DNA of 64,000 nucleotides from Datnioides undecimradiatus (GCA_008933995.1 WARS01000015.1:12041861-12105860), one strand, 5' to 3'; shown: positions 14,301 to 25,766, counted from the first letter of the stretch. Made by a program: numbers and translations. The notes: a model not told the origin generated them from the sequence alone.

Positions 14301-17170
14301 TCTGCACAACTGTCACTGAGCTATGGGGTGAGGTGGAAGAGAGAACAAAAGTCGGAGGTTAGCAAACAGAAAGGTCAAAATTAGTTTGTTTCAAAATAGA
14401 GGCAGTGCACAATGGCATTGCATGCCCTGAGGAGTTTACTTGACTGAATTAAGGATCTGTCATAACACTGGACAAAAGGCATTTAAAGTACCAAGATATC
14501 TGCAGATCATGCAGAGTTGAGCTCCAGCTCTGCACGTGCATAATGACCAAGCCGCCTTATTGTGTGCTGCTTTAATTAATCACATAGACATTTATCCTAA
14601 TAATATCAAAGATACATAAATCTCTATCATTATTTAATCATTATAATGGAGAGATCTGTTTAATATCTAATAAAAACAGCTAATTTTGTGTACTTGGTAA
14701 AATGTCACATGTTGATTTATAAAGGGAAACAGGTCTATGAACACAGGCAAAAGGATAGCCACAGTGCACCGGGTCTTCATTCATCTTAAAAGGGAACCTG
14801 AGGTGATGCTGCTTGCATCTCTCACTATTAATTCTTTGAAAATAAAAAGGCAAAAATCATATGAAAGGCACAATATCCTGATGTCTAGTGGTATCAGAGT
14901 TGTACAGGATTGCGACCAAATAAAATCTTTTTCTCAGATTTCACTTTTTGCATAGTGCACCAAGCAATAGCCTCAGCGGGGATAGTGTGTAATTTATCAA
15001 CAGCTATGCCAAAGGTGAGATGTCAAGTGGGGTTTTAAATGAAGAGAAACACTTTCTATTGCGCAAACTAGTCTAAACAATATGCATGTTAAAATATAAT
15101 AAGGGCCCCTGCACACCAACAGCCCACCCACATAGGTGTTTTAATTTATGTTGCATGGTTAGACGTCTTCCTAGGGTTGTGTGGGAACTGGTGACATTGT
15201 GAAACTCACAGCATTTCTCTGCCCAGTTTTCACCTTAATAGAGGCAAGGTAACAGAAAACACCTGGGAACATGTGTAGGGTCTTTAAAGCAAGGGAAACC
15301 GACAGAATTTTCCAAAACAAACGGGCAAGCAAACAATTAAAAGATTATGCTATTTAACTAAAAATAAAGTGACTGTAAATTCACATGCACAACACTGGTG
15401 AAAGGATTACTAAAAGTGGGTCACACTGGAAGGTACAGATGTTAAAACCTCAATCATACAACTTAACAATTATACAAGCTTGAGAAGATGAAGAGAACTG
15501 GCTGTACAAATTAAACCAAGTACAATGAAAAGGGAAATTCAGCACATTTCAATCCCAGGTTCTGTACACAAACCCCAACAGCATTATGATCATTGGTGTA
15601 GGCTTCCAGTGTCCACAGCTGCTGTTCTTGCATGGCGCTGTCTTGCCTGGTCACCACTCATAGAGGTTGGCTCCAACAGCCATCTTGTCTCAGTCTTGTT
15701 TTCTCTGAGCAATTATTTGGCCTGCACCTGCTAGTAAGTTAAGAGTCCTGAAAACTGTATTATATCTCTATAACATTAAACATTTCTGACTCCATAAGCA
15801 ACAATCACAGAGAACTTTTAGGAAATATTACAGTCTTGTTTTTAAGACTCTAATGCCCAGAAACTCAGCTAGTATGCTACATCAGACCATGAGGGTCTTA
15901 TGTGAAGAGATTTTGGAAGTGCTGCCAACTAAAGCAAAATGCCTGACAACTGTCATCATGTTTTCATTCAAATGATTCTAAACTCTGACTGGTGTGCAAA
16001 AACACATGACATCACCTTTTACCACCCGAGCTTTCCTGCATCAAACAAGTGAGAAAAACAAAGACAAGAACAAAAATGGTTCATGTGAAAACTGACTTAA
16101 AACTGTTCCAACGTTGTCAGGAAATTGTTTGCTCATGTAGGATCCTATTGCTCATAGTGAGAAGCTGATTGAGAAAATTGCTTTTCAGGAAATTTTCACC
16201 CAGTAGTCGAAAGAAGCATGTCACCAGCGGCTAGCACCACTACCAAACACGTGCAGACAAACATAAACCACCTGCCATGCTGTGACCCCTACTTCCCACC
16301 AATCAGATTTACTCAGTGTCTTAGCATGAGGGGAAGCCCACTCCCTTTATCCTGTTTGCGCACATCTCAAGTCAGGATGCTGAGGCTTTTCCAGCCCCAC
16401 CACCATAACTTAACACACAATCACAGAGAACCTATCACCCTGTGACACTGACACTTCCACTCCCAGCCTTCCTGGCACTGTGGTTTTCTTGCTGGCGAGA
16501 TGCTCGCATTGTGAAATTGCCTCTTCCTCGGGGAACTATTCAATCACTCCAGGCTCCAGCCCACAACAAAACGGGCAGTCCACCCAGGGAGAAAACTAAT
16601 GTGCGATTCCGCCTATTTGCCATGGAGGCCACAGAAAGAAAAATATCCCTTTCGGAGACAATGAATGTGCTGCTTCCTGGGTTATGGGTGCTCCAATAAG
16701 TTGATTAACTTCACAAGGACAAAATGAAACTTTTTGCTGACCAATTTATGTGATTGGTGGTGAGCCAAATGATGTGTTAGAAGAGAGATGGGTTTCAGGG
16801 CACCACTCATCTCTTCAAATAAGACTTGTGAATTAAATCAAATTGAGGACATGCATAGGAATAACTGACTGCCACTTTGGGAGGCCATGTACACAGACAA
16901 CTCGACTTAGTATCTTCATTAGATGGGCTGTCTGAAAAACACTGCAGATTGGCACTGTGTGCTCTTGCATAGTGGCCCTGTCATTAATTATGGATACACT
17001 TGCTGGTGATGCCACACCATGTCCGACTGACCAGAGCTGAGATAATGACAACTGAGGTCAAAATTTCAAGCTCTACCTGGCCACATTTGTATTCTGGTCA
17101 CTTACTCATGGCTAGGCTCACCGACATAAAGGGTTAGACTAATAGATGTATAGGGGAGTGCAATATTTAT
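11340..17170. other. Noncoding stretch, no gene seen
   Basis: AT-rich unique-looking sequence. Frames up to 100 codons occur (11487-11789, 11898-12197) but they are hydrophobic or compositionally biased and match nothing I know. The segment 16200-16650 is more G+C-rich and carries a CACGTG E-box near 16250, so it could be a weak regulatory block. Nothing else stands out. Confidence 0.5.
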
Positions 17171-17180
17171 CAAGCAACTG

Positions 17181-17194
17181 GTGTGTGTGTGTGT
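17181..17194. repeat. (GT)n microsatellite
   Basis: Seven GT units. It is short and has no other notable context. Confidence 0.85.
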
Positions 17195-17270
17195 AGGGTG
17201 ATATGTCTTTGTCTTTGGCAATGATTAACATAACAGTTGACTATGAATGTTATTTACTGTCATATTTTGA

Positions 17271-17305
17271 TTCTTTTTTTCTCTCTCTTTTTTTTTTTTT
17301 TTTTT
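17271..17305. repeat. Polypyrimidine tract ending in an 18-base T run
   Basis: Mixed C/T followed by 18 T and then ACAG, so it looks like a strong splice acceptor. The sequence after it (from 17310) opens no recognisable coding frame before stops, and no partner exon was found. The minus strand of the same tract encodes only a Lys-rich tail at the end of the 87-codon frame at 17260-17523. I annotate it as a simple repeat. Confidence 0.75.
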
Positions 17306-17309
17306 ACAG

Positions 17310-18254
17310 TTGTTTGCATTGGCAGAAAAAGGGGGGTGGGGATTAATTGACAAATATATGAAAGAGGGCATTCAGCAGACCTCAATTCAACCGAACCGTC
17401 CAGCAATTTCAGCAGAGTGCTAAGCTGAGGCAGACTTTGCAATCCAACAAGTTCTTTCATTTGGCCTTGGACTAAAAGTTTGAGACGTCTCACAAGCAAA
17501 GATGTTTTGGTCAAGATTCTCACCTGCTTTTGCTTTCTTTACCCCCAAGACAACCACAGCAAGCTGGTTGTATTAAATAATCATCAACAGACCCCTGAAA
17601 TACTTTATATTCAAAAATAAAGTATCTGTTCCCAGTTCTACATTGGATGTTGAATGTTGATTAATCCGATGTGACCAAAGAGCAGCGAAGGTAAGTGGTG
17701 TTTCAGATCTAAAGTACAAAATGGATGTTGACTCACTGTCTCATCGTACTAGATAATGGAGAAAAACTAATTAATGTCACCTTAAAAGCAAATTGTTTTG
17801 AAGCATTTCGCTCACTAAAACAGATTTAGTTTTTTAACTAATTTTGAGTATTGAAGCTGAGAATATGAATTTCCTGGCAAATTGAATGATGAATTTGTTT
17901 TAATTTTTTTTTGCCCAGTTCTTTGGTATGCAGTGTTATTTCATTCAGACTTTGTTTGTGGGCTTCATCATTTACCTTCAGTTTGTGCACTGACATTTAC
18001 GTTATGTACACAGTATATATTTCACCTATTTATCAAATCTCCTTGTCCAGGACATTCCTTGTTTCAGGAATGTTGGCTAAGACAATACTTGTCCACCGAG
18101 TTTTTTTTATTGGGTCAATGGCCACTGCATTGCTATTGGCACTGAAACCTGTTCGGTAAGATGATGCCATGAAAGACTTGCTGCTTGGTGGCGATTAGGA
18201 GACTTTGACTTCTATTCAGTTATCTCAGTCCCACCCTTCTTGTCAGTGAGTCAT
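17310..18254. other. Noncoding stretch, no gene seen
   Basis: AT-rich sequence between the polypyrimidine tract and the tandem duplication. Two overlapping plus-strand frames at 17882-18159 are rich in Phe, Leu and Cys but resemble no known protein. No repeat family or strong site was recognised. Confidence 0.5.
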
Positions 18255-18510
18255 GACCCAGAGTGTTAGGTCTGCTGCCGGCTGTCTGCCCAAGTCTCCT
18301 GAGACAACAGGGAAGCGATGGTTCCCTGCCTTGCTGGGACTAAAGAGCAAAGTTCCTCCAAAGGCCAACCCTCTGCCCTTGTCCACTGGGACAATGGGAC
18401 GACAGTGGCAGCCTGTCACAAAAGAGCAAAAGTTCTATCTAAAATGGCAAAATTGCTGTCTCCCTGGCCTCTGCCCATGTCTTCCATGACAATGGCAGCC
18501 TCAAAGAGAA
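18255..18510. repeat. Decayed tandem duplication, about 80-100 bp per unit
   Basis: Three successive units share an ordered set of words. TCTGCCC recurs at 18285, 18372 and 18470, each followed about 20 bases later by GAGACAACAGGG, GGGACAATGGGA and TGACAATGGCAG. The word AAAGAGCAAA precedes the second and third units at 18342 and 18421, 79 bases apart. GGCAGCC closes both of those units. Spacing differs because of indels. Similarity is well below identity, so the duplication is old. Frames at 18253-18566 run through the units, but their peptides do not repeat in register, so protein coding is not supported. Confidence 0.4.
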
Positions 18511-18829
18511 TTATATTCTCGTGGATAGTTCCTGTACTACTTGTCGTCCAACCTTGGCTCCCATGATGATGGAGAAAGAAAGGCAGATCTCCCCTTCTGA
18601 AGGTTTAAAAAAAAAATGGGGTACAGCTTCTTCTCATTTTTAGCAAACCTAGTAGCCTCAGGTGGGCTGTTGTTGGTGACTCTTATTAACAGGAAGATCC
18701 AGGAACGAATCTCAAGCTGAAACCCTGGTTTCATCTTTAAACCTTTTTTTTTAGAGATCAACTGTGTGAGAGGGGTGTTGAAGATACCACTTGGCATGAT
18801 TTTATCCCTTTGGATCTTTGACACCAGGG

Positions 18830-19695
18830 AGGTATGTGCGAGGGGATAAGAGACTGATGCTTATTTCTTAAGCATTCACTGATACCTTGCCTTATGTGAC
18901 TTAAACTACCCTCCACCTTTGCTCTGTGTCACGAATCAGTAGGTCTGTTTCACATGCCTTTAATCAATCATAGTTCAGGTCATTCTCCAGGTCCCATCTG
19001 ATCGTTATGTCTCTCAATGTGATGCACTGAGAACAACCTTGTGTTAGCCATCTGTTAAGCATTGCCTTTTACATGTCATCTTGGATGGAGAAGGTGTGTC
19101 AATCAGTCAGTCAGACATGTGTCTGGAGTAGGTTATTGCTGACCCATGGCCTAAAAGGATGAAGTCTGGCATATTGTAACCATATGAACACAGAGAGGGC
19201 CCTCTCACCTCTCAACCCTGCTGAGGAATTAATGCATGAAGAATGCAAAGTGGGAATCTCATGTAATCTCTTAGATAAAGGCAAGTTGTTTTTAGACGAA
19301 GACATGTTGAATATCTTCTCCATAATGAAGTGTCAAAGCTCTGGTTCCCGTCTGATAAAAATAGCTTTCCTTACTTATTAGTGATGTGATTAAAAGAGCT
19401 ACAGATGCAGTCTTTTGCATCTTGACAATGCTATTTGGATGTTGCATCCATTTTCAGTGACCCCAATGATATTTGCCAAGCCAGTAATAGAGGCCGATTA
19501 GTGGTCCATTTAGACACACTAACAACTGTATATTACTAGAAAGTATTGGGAATCCAAACCTATGCAAAATTTCCAAAGTCCTAATACTTTATGAGTCACA
19601 CAGAGTCACCTCAGCAAATGCATAAACTTTTGGCAACCCTTTAAGCTTGTTGTTGTTTCACAGCCCTAGCCCATCCAAAATGTTTAAATAGGGCT
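18830..19695. other. Noncoding stretch, no gene seen
   Basis: Unique-looking AT-rich sequence with no coding support, no recognised repeat and no strong site. Confidence 0.5.
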
Positions 19696-19700
19696 TGGGT

Positions 19701-19770
19701 GGAGGGAGAAAGAGAGACAGAGGAGAGAGAGAGAGAGAGAAAGAGAGAAAGAGAGAAAGAGAGGAAGGAC
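19701..19770. repeat. (GA)n purine tract
   Basis: About 70 bases almost entirely of A and G on the plus strand, with a pure GA core around 19722-19740 and then repeated AAAGAGAG units. The arrangement has mirror symmetry, which can favour intramolecular triplex (H-DNA). It sits just downstream of an AT-rich TTTAAATAGGG phrase and upstream of a G+C-richer segment. I see no evidence of a transcribed promoter. Confidence 0.85.
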
Positions 19771-19774
19771 GGAC

Positions 19775-21335
19775 TAATCCGCCTCAGCGACTTTGGGACA
19801 GGCTTGCTTCTCCTTCAGGGGTGGTGAACATGGCTGAGAGCTGCCAGCCTGCATGCACAAAGACAGACTGATCCCATATGAGCAGAAGAGACAAAAATGA
19901 GAGGAAAAGCAGAGCAGTGATAGTGGCAGTGTAGTACAGCGCCATGTCAGAACTGAAAGGTCATATGAGCAGTGTAGGTCTCGTCTCGTGTAGTCATAGC
20001 AGATGTGGCTTCAAAACAGGAATCGTAATAAAGAATTGCAAAAGCGAAATGCAAATTGTCCTTTTTTCCTGTCAAACAGCATCAAAGGCTGACATAAATA
20101 CATCATTTTTGCAGTTATTTGAAGTTTAATCACCACTAAACTGACTGTAAAAGCTTAATTAGTGTTGACTCCTCGCATCTCATCCATATAAAAGAGCATA
20201 CTTTAAGCACAGGGCTAAAACTTTTAGAAATCTTCAATCACAGTTGCTGCTTTGACTTCAACACTTGCTTATTAGTTGTTCTTTCCACATTTTTTTTCCT
20301 GGTATATTCTCTTTTGGTTGAGCCCCAAGAGCTTCTTCAAGAAAAAAAGGCATTTTCCTCAGGGTCCCACAAGTTGTGACTTAGCCACAGGCTGTAAATA
20401 AGAATACAGACACCACCGTGACACGCAAGCTTGGATGTTTGATGTGGAGACCTTATAAGCAGCCTCAAGTGCAACTCTGAGAACAGGAGCTATTAATTTG
20501 TGAACAGAAGGTTATGAGAATTTTAGTCATGCATTTTTATGGAAGTTGAAGGACACTGCAGCTACTTTATGAATTAAAAAACAGTCAATTAAATGTTTTG
20601 CAACTCTTCAGATTTGCAACTTCCAAACACCTAAGAGACATTCAGCAATAGTTCAGAATGGCAAAACCTTTCTGGTCAAGTGTCTTTGAGCTTAGGTCAC
20701 AAATACGATGCCTTTGTTACAGCTGTTACTTGCGCCACTGACGTTTATTAAGATCATCATTATTAAGATTTTAAAATCATATCTAGTTGTAGATAGATGA
20801 TGATCTCTGTCGTAATACCGGTTCAAAGATGAAGGTTTGAAGGAAGAGAGTGATGGTGCACGTGTGAAAATAACATTAAAAAAAGCAACCAGCTTCATAT
20901 CCACCCATCATTCTGTATGAGGAAATAATTTAACATGCTCAGTGCTAAGCTCTCTCTTTACGGTCATCATTATTTTTTACTGTTTATATTCTGTTTATTA
21001 ATCTTGTTGTAACATCATGTGATGTTCATTCAGTTTATTCTCATACATTACATCCCATGTAAACACTACAGATTACATTTGTTCCAAATATTTTTTATGT
21101 CCATCTCTCTGTTCAGTATTGGTCGCATATAGCCTTAGATGTGTTTTGGATACTGCACCTTGTTTATCTCCTTGCACTGTCTCCACTTGTGTGTGTGTGT
21201 GGTAACTGCATGTGCTTGGGCGTGTGTGTTCATTCATGCAGACGCACACATGCCATCTGTTTGGGATAGATATGCCACCTTTTACCGATCCTGTGTGTGT
21301 GAACAACCCTCCACACTGAATCCAGCCTCAGCTAA
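19775..21335. other. Noncoding stretch with a nested inverted repeat
   Basis: No gene seen. At 20751-20806 the 10-mer AGATCATCAT recurs as its reverse complement with a 36-base spacer. Inside the spacer lies a perfect 12-bp palindrome, GATTTTAAAATC, at 20767-20778. A short GT-rich run occurs at 21187-21202. The remainder is unremarkable. Confidence 0.5.
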
Positions 21336-21339
21336 GCGC

Positions 21340-21665
21340 TGAGTGATGTGGACGGCTGGTGCTATCTTACCAAGCAAAATCCTAATTACCAGTCTTATCT
21401 CATTTCAAAAAGTCAAACAGAGGATAAATCCTAATTTTCCATTATGGAATTATAAATGGTGAATCATGAACATTCAACCTGTCACTGGGCGAAAACCAAA
21501 TAGCCATTACTCGTGTTATTGCTCCGATTGGCCAAAATAATAGACGTGAAAATTTTTTTCTCTGTCACTGAGGCTCTCTTAACATACTACTGCTATTTCC
21601 CTCCAATAGGAGGTTTACCTGCTGCTGCGCTTTGATGTACATGCACTCTGCAGGTTTTTATTGAC
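21340..21665. promoter_or_regulatory. Candidate conserved noncoding block with CCAAT-type site
   Basis: Dense in homeodomain-type TAATTA and ATTA cores. The 11-mer AAATCCTAATT occurs twice, at 21377-21387 and 21426-21436, 49 bases apart. CGATTGGCC at 21525-21533 is a CCAAT box on the minus strand. No frame is open across the block. Regulatory function is inferred only from this motif density. Confidence 0.25.
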
Positions 21666-21905
21666 TCAGGTTAAGATATATTTGCAATTCAGCTTCAGCA
21701 CTGCTTCCCATTTTTTGAATTAATTCAAAATCACACAAAAGATGAGTTTATGCTTCTGCCCGCAGCATTATCTTCACCTGTGTGGTTAGTTTTGACCTTT
21801 TCTGTGAGCTGAGAGAGGAGATCAGCCTTTGCATTATGGTGAGGGTGGTGTCGCTGTCTGCCAAAGTCTATCCCTGGGTGTACTTGTACGGCTTTGGATA
21901 AGAGT

Positions 21906-21918
21906 AAAAAAAAAAAAA
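21906..21918. repeat. Poly(A) tract
   Basis: Thirteen A. A short GT run follows at 21945-21955. Confidence 0.85.
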
Positions 21919-22019
21919 AGGTACCTAATATTATTACATGTCTTTGTGTGTGTGTGAGAGAGTGTGAATGCATGTGGGTGTGCCACTCTGAATAAGATTA
22001 ATGAAACACAAACAGACTT

Positions 22020-22600
22020 CTCTCTTCAGACCGAGAACTGAGGACTCCTCAGCTCCCCTTCTCCCCATCCTCTCCTCTTCTTCAGCTGCCAGTGTCAACG
22101 TTCTGGATCAGTGAACGGGCCAGATGGCTGCAGAACACAGTCGCCTCTCTCTCCTCCTTCAGTCCTTCCTCCTTTCCTCCACAACTCAAACTACCGCTCT
22201 TTTTAAGCCCCCCCACCAACACTTCTCCATCTCTTCTTTTCATGTCTTTTCACTCCTCTATCTGTACTCACACTCTTCTGTCTCTCTCATGGCGCTGTAG
22301 CGGAGGATACACTGCTCTCAGTTGCCCAGGGCTCTGCTGTCAAGCCTTTCCCAAGCTCAACTTCCCAAGCCTGACGGCTGTGTGTCTCCCGCGTCGTCTC
22401 CCTGAGAAATGAAAGAGCCTATGCCGATGAATTCCTCGCTCCCCTGCTCCTCATTCGCCCCCTTCCCTTCATCCTCATCTTGATCTTCCATACACAGATG
22501 CATTAGCATTTTTTTGGGTAAATAAAAAGGTGAACCAGAGAGACTGTCAGCAAGCCAAAACCAACAGACCTCTTCTTTTATTCTCTCCATGGAGTCTCAT
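22020..22600. other. C/T-rich noncoding segment
   Basis: The plus strand is dominated by short CT, TCC and CCC runs. It holds a plus frame of 106 codons (22092-22412) made mostly of Ser, Pro and Leu, and an overlapping minus frame of 77 codons (22357-22590) with an acidic Asp/Glu stretch. Both are expected by-products of the base bias and resemble no family. The minus-strand purine richness continues into the G-rich motif at 22828. Confidence 0.45.
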
Positions 22601-22827
22601 ATACCGTGTTCAACAATCATTTCACGACCAAGGTCCACACCATCAGTGTGATATGTTGAAAGATTTATTAAAGAGTTATTGACAAGCTTGATGAGATTTT
22701 GCATTGTGTGTTGTTTCTTCATCTGGATTGTAGATGAGTTTGGGGAAACTTTGGCAGAGAATCCGGCATTGCTTCCGGGGCATGACGGACCCCCCCAGGA
22801 CCCTACGGATAAAGGATTGAGACAAAA

Positions 22828-22852
22828 GGGAAAAGGGGCGGGGGGGAAGGGG
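22828..22852 (+). other. G-quadruplex motif
   Basis: Four G runs (three, four, seven and four G) separated by loops of AAAA, C and AA satisfy the usual intramolecular quadruplex pattern (at least three G per tract, loops of 1-7). It is the only such motif I found in the window. It lies within the 78-codon plus frame discussed in the findings. Confidence 0.7.
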
Positions 22853-23101
22853 TGCAGAATACGAGCGAATGAGAGGAGCGGGTTAGGCAGGAATATATAC
22901 AAAGAAGCCGGAAGTGAAAATTGAGCTGTGGTCCTGCTCCTGAAACTTTGCTAAAAGCTTCACATTTAGAGGGGTTTAGTTAAAGTTAAGGGTGCTGTTT
23001 GTAATAATGTGAAGTCATTTACATTTATTAATTTCTTAGTATTGCCAGTGTGTGAATGGACTGGAAGCTAACTTAAAAGTTTCCCTGATTTTCTTGGTTG
23101 A

Positions 23102-23332
23102 CTATAACAGCCTGTTGATTGCGTGACTCCTGGAAAATCCAAAGGATGTGAGGTTCGTGTGCACTCCCCAGTGCTTTACCTTTCTTATGCCTTCCCTACA
23201 GCACTTACGACATTGTCCAATAATACCATTAGCTTCAGTTAAGTCCACCAGTCCAACAAACAGCCCGACCACCAAGCTCAAAGTCAAAGCTAACATTTCT
23301 GCAAAGAATGTGAAATGTACCACCAGATGCAT
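23102..23332. repeat. Interspersed repeat, copy 1 (partner at 40000-40229)
   Basis: This segment aligns by eye with 40000-40229 in the same orientation. Both begin with CTNTAACAGCCTGT. Both continue through CCTT-CT-ACAGCACT / CCTT-CT-TCACTGCACT. Both then share CCAAC, the block CACCAAG-TC-AAAG-CAAAGC, then CTGCAAAG and finally CCACCAG. Many substitutions and indels separate them, so both are old. The minus-strand 85-codon frame at 23102-23359 falls in the repeat and is hydrophobic but not a known protein. The class is unknown. The wording is typical of repeats scattered through teleost genomes, but that is recollection. Confidence 0.5.
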
Positions 23333-23339
23333 GTTTTTG

Positions 23340-25120
23340 GTATTAAGTGTTTCTTTCATGGTTCAGTTCACTTAATGGCCACCTAAAGGATTGATCACAA
23401 GTCCTTTAAACAAAAAGGTTCAACCTGGGTATGCATCAAGTAACCACACTGACACCATAGGAATTTGCTGGTCTTAGCCAGCTGTTAGGAATGTGGTGCA
23501 TTAGAAGAAACATGAGTAGATTGCTTGTGTCTTGAAGGATGCAATCTCAAAAATGACCCTTTCCCAGTCAAGATGAGGTGAAATTCTGATGATTTGTGTT
23601 ACAATATATTAAGTCATTCTAGTAGAGCAGAGGGATAATTGAAAGGGTTCAGATTTCCAGTATGTGTTTTGAGTTTGAAATGTTTGAAACACCCAGAAAC
23701 ATCAAAGAAAGAGAGATTTGGCTTGTTTATCAAAGAAGCTTTAGTTTCAGAGAAATAGACAGAGACATTTTAATAGAGTTGTAACCCTTTTAATTTAAAA
23801 TTAACTGATGAAGATTTTTAAATGTTAAATTTTTGCTTCTAGCATATCTGTGGATGATATTTGTAGTGTGTTAGGTAAAAATGCACACGTTGTGGATCTG
23901 TGGTGAGATGCACACTCTAATCTCACAGATGTCCATCCAGCACAAAAACCTCAACATCCTTACTTTTACTTAAGGGCAGTACCTCTGCAGTGGCACTGAT
24001 CACTGATTGCTGAGGTGCAACGTCATCCAATATGGATGTAAGGCCTAAAGATACTGAGCTGAGAGTCGGGTTTCAGGAGCAGGTTTTGAATTAAAAACAT
24101 TTCAAATCACAAACTAACAATTTGGTGAACAGAACGCCGTTAGACTGTTGTCCAGACAACATTGGACTTCTGTACACATGATTGCTGGTCACCCTGTCAA
24201 CAGTCATCACTGTTGTCCTTTGACCATGACAGAGGTAATTTCCTTACCCTTAAGTCCTTATTGTAACCATGACAACACAGCTGCCCCATAATTTTACCTA
24301 CTTACATACTTACATTTAGAGTGTGTACAACAGAAGCTTTGATCGCATTGGGTGGATTTTCATATTGCAACAAATATATCTAACAAGTGATGGAATATTG
24401 AAACAATCTTTAAATACATATTTTTGGCAATGGCAATTAGGGGGTTTGGTGATTCCCGTGAAACAATGCAAAATGCACCTGGACTTGTGGGTGACAAAGT
24501 ATACAATGTGTAGACAATGGGTTTCAAAGGGTTGGAAGGGAGTTAGGCCTCGAAAGTGTGGCAGGGCTTCAACCAAGCCAAGAATGAAAATGCAATAACT
24601 TTGAACATCAATATAACATGGTATTTACTTCAGCATGGTATGTGAAGGAGACTGATGGTGTAAAATTAAAAACATTCAACTTAGCATGAAAAAATATTGA
24701 TTATTTAAACTGAAATTAAAAAAAATGTGTGTTGTAAATAAAGGTGGTATTTGTTTAACATATTTTGGCCTCTTTACTTACCTGAATCATCTCATTTTAA
24801 ATATAATATTCTAGTAAATACAATAACCAGAACCAGGATTCAATATAAACTTCAATCAGTAATCATTAAAATCCAAACAACAAGTTAATTCTGTCTAATC
24901 ACTCACAAACTCTCCCTTTGAGTCTTGAATCACAGTATTTTCATGTGTCATGTCGTGTTGAGCATGTTTTACTAGCCCTGTATTAGTCTATGTAAAGCAA
25001 TAAAAAGCAATTGCATTACACATTACAAGCAGGGCAATCAATAAATCATAGCTGATCATGTGGTGCACGCTGCAGCACAATGAATTCACACAACCACACT
25101 GCACCTTAGCGCCGTGATGC
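23340..25120. other. Noncoding stretch, no gene seen
   Basis: AT-rich sequence with overlapping antiparallel frames at 24316-24598 that resemble nothing. No simple repeat longer than a few units. Confidence 0.5.
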
Positions 25121-25129
25121 ATGTGTTAT

Positions 25130-25475
25130 TTGTTTTTTTTTTGCCTGTATTTGGCTGTAATTATCTCAATTATTCCCCCTGCTCGTTCAAAGTTGACCCC
25201 TACATGAGGTCACGGTCGAATATGAGAGTAATATTATGGTGATGGGCCCGAGGGAATTTATTATCATGGACACCGTGCAGGCAGTGCTACATAAACCGTC
25301 AAATCAATACTCATCATTTAGTGGAACACATATGTGAAAGGTGAAAATGTAATTTCCATTTGGCTGCTGCCCTCTAACAGCCTTGATTGTGGCCAGAGCA
25401 CATATAGTGCGGCCATTAAAGTCATCTATCCTCATAAAGAGTCACGGCCCTTTGAGAATGGTGTAAATATGAAGC
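25130..25475. promoter_or_regulatory. Candidate conserved noncoding block with everted nuclear-receptor half-sites
   Basis: A complex, low-repeat block with TAATTA-like cores (25158-25172), several CpG and a nuclear-receptor-like everted pair. TGACCC at 25194-25199 and AGGTCA at 25207-25212 are separated by seven bases. AATATTATGG and GGAATTTATTATCATGG phrases follow. The block has the look of vertebrate enhancer CNEs. The plus frame at 25334-25519 has no coding resemblance. Conservation has not been tested here. Confidence 0.3.
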
Positions 25476-25551
25476 TTGCTTTGCTTTTTTTTGATCTCTA
25501 TCTCTTTTCCTCCAGCTGAAAAGTGAGTGAAGGTGGTTTTGTGGGTCTGTC

Positions 25552-25567
25552 TGTGTGTGTGTGTGTT
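25552..25567. repeat. (TG)n microsatellite
   Basis: About eight TG units, preceded by an imperfect CTGT run. Confidence 0.85.
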
Positions 25568-25766
25568 TGTACTGTGTATACAGATATTCTCATGTCTTAA
25601 AAGGATATGGGTGTATGAGAGAGCCAATTACAGTGTTACAGCTCTGACAATTTGACAGCATTTCCACCATGACATTGCAAGAAAGCCACTGTTTGCTGAA
25701 AACTTTTTATCCAGATCAATAGCCTTCGAGGTGTAATAGCATATTGCCCAGAATAAATGATGGAAT

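Noticed and set aside
17271..17320. Strong polypyrimidine tract plus ACAG as a splice acceptor
   Set aside because: No recognisable exon follows and the tract is simply a long T run.
22092..22590. Opposed frames of 106 and 77 codons
   Set aside because: They follow from the pyrimidine/purine strand bias; the residues are mostly Ser, Pro and Leu on one strand and Asp, Glu and Gly on the other.
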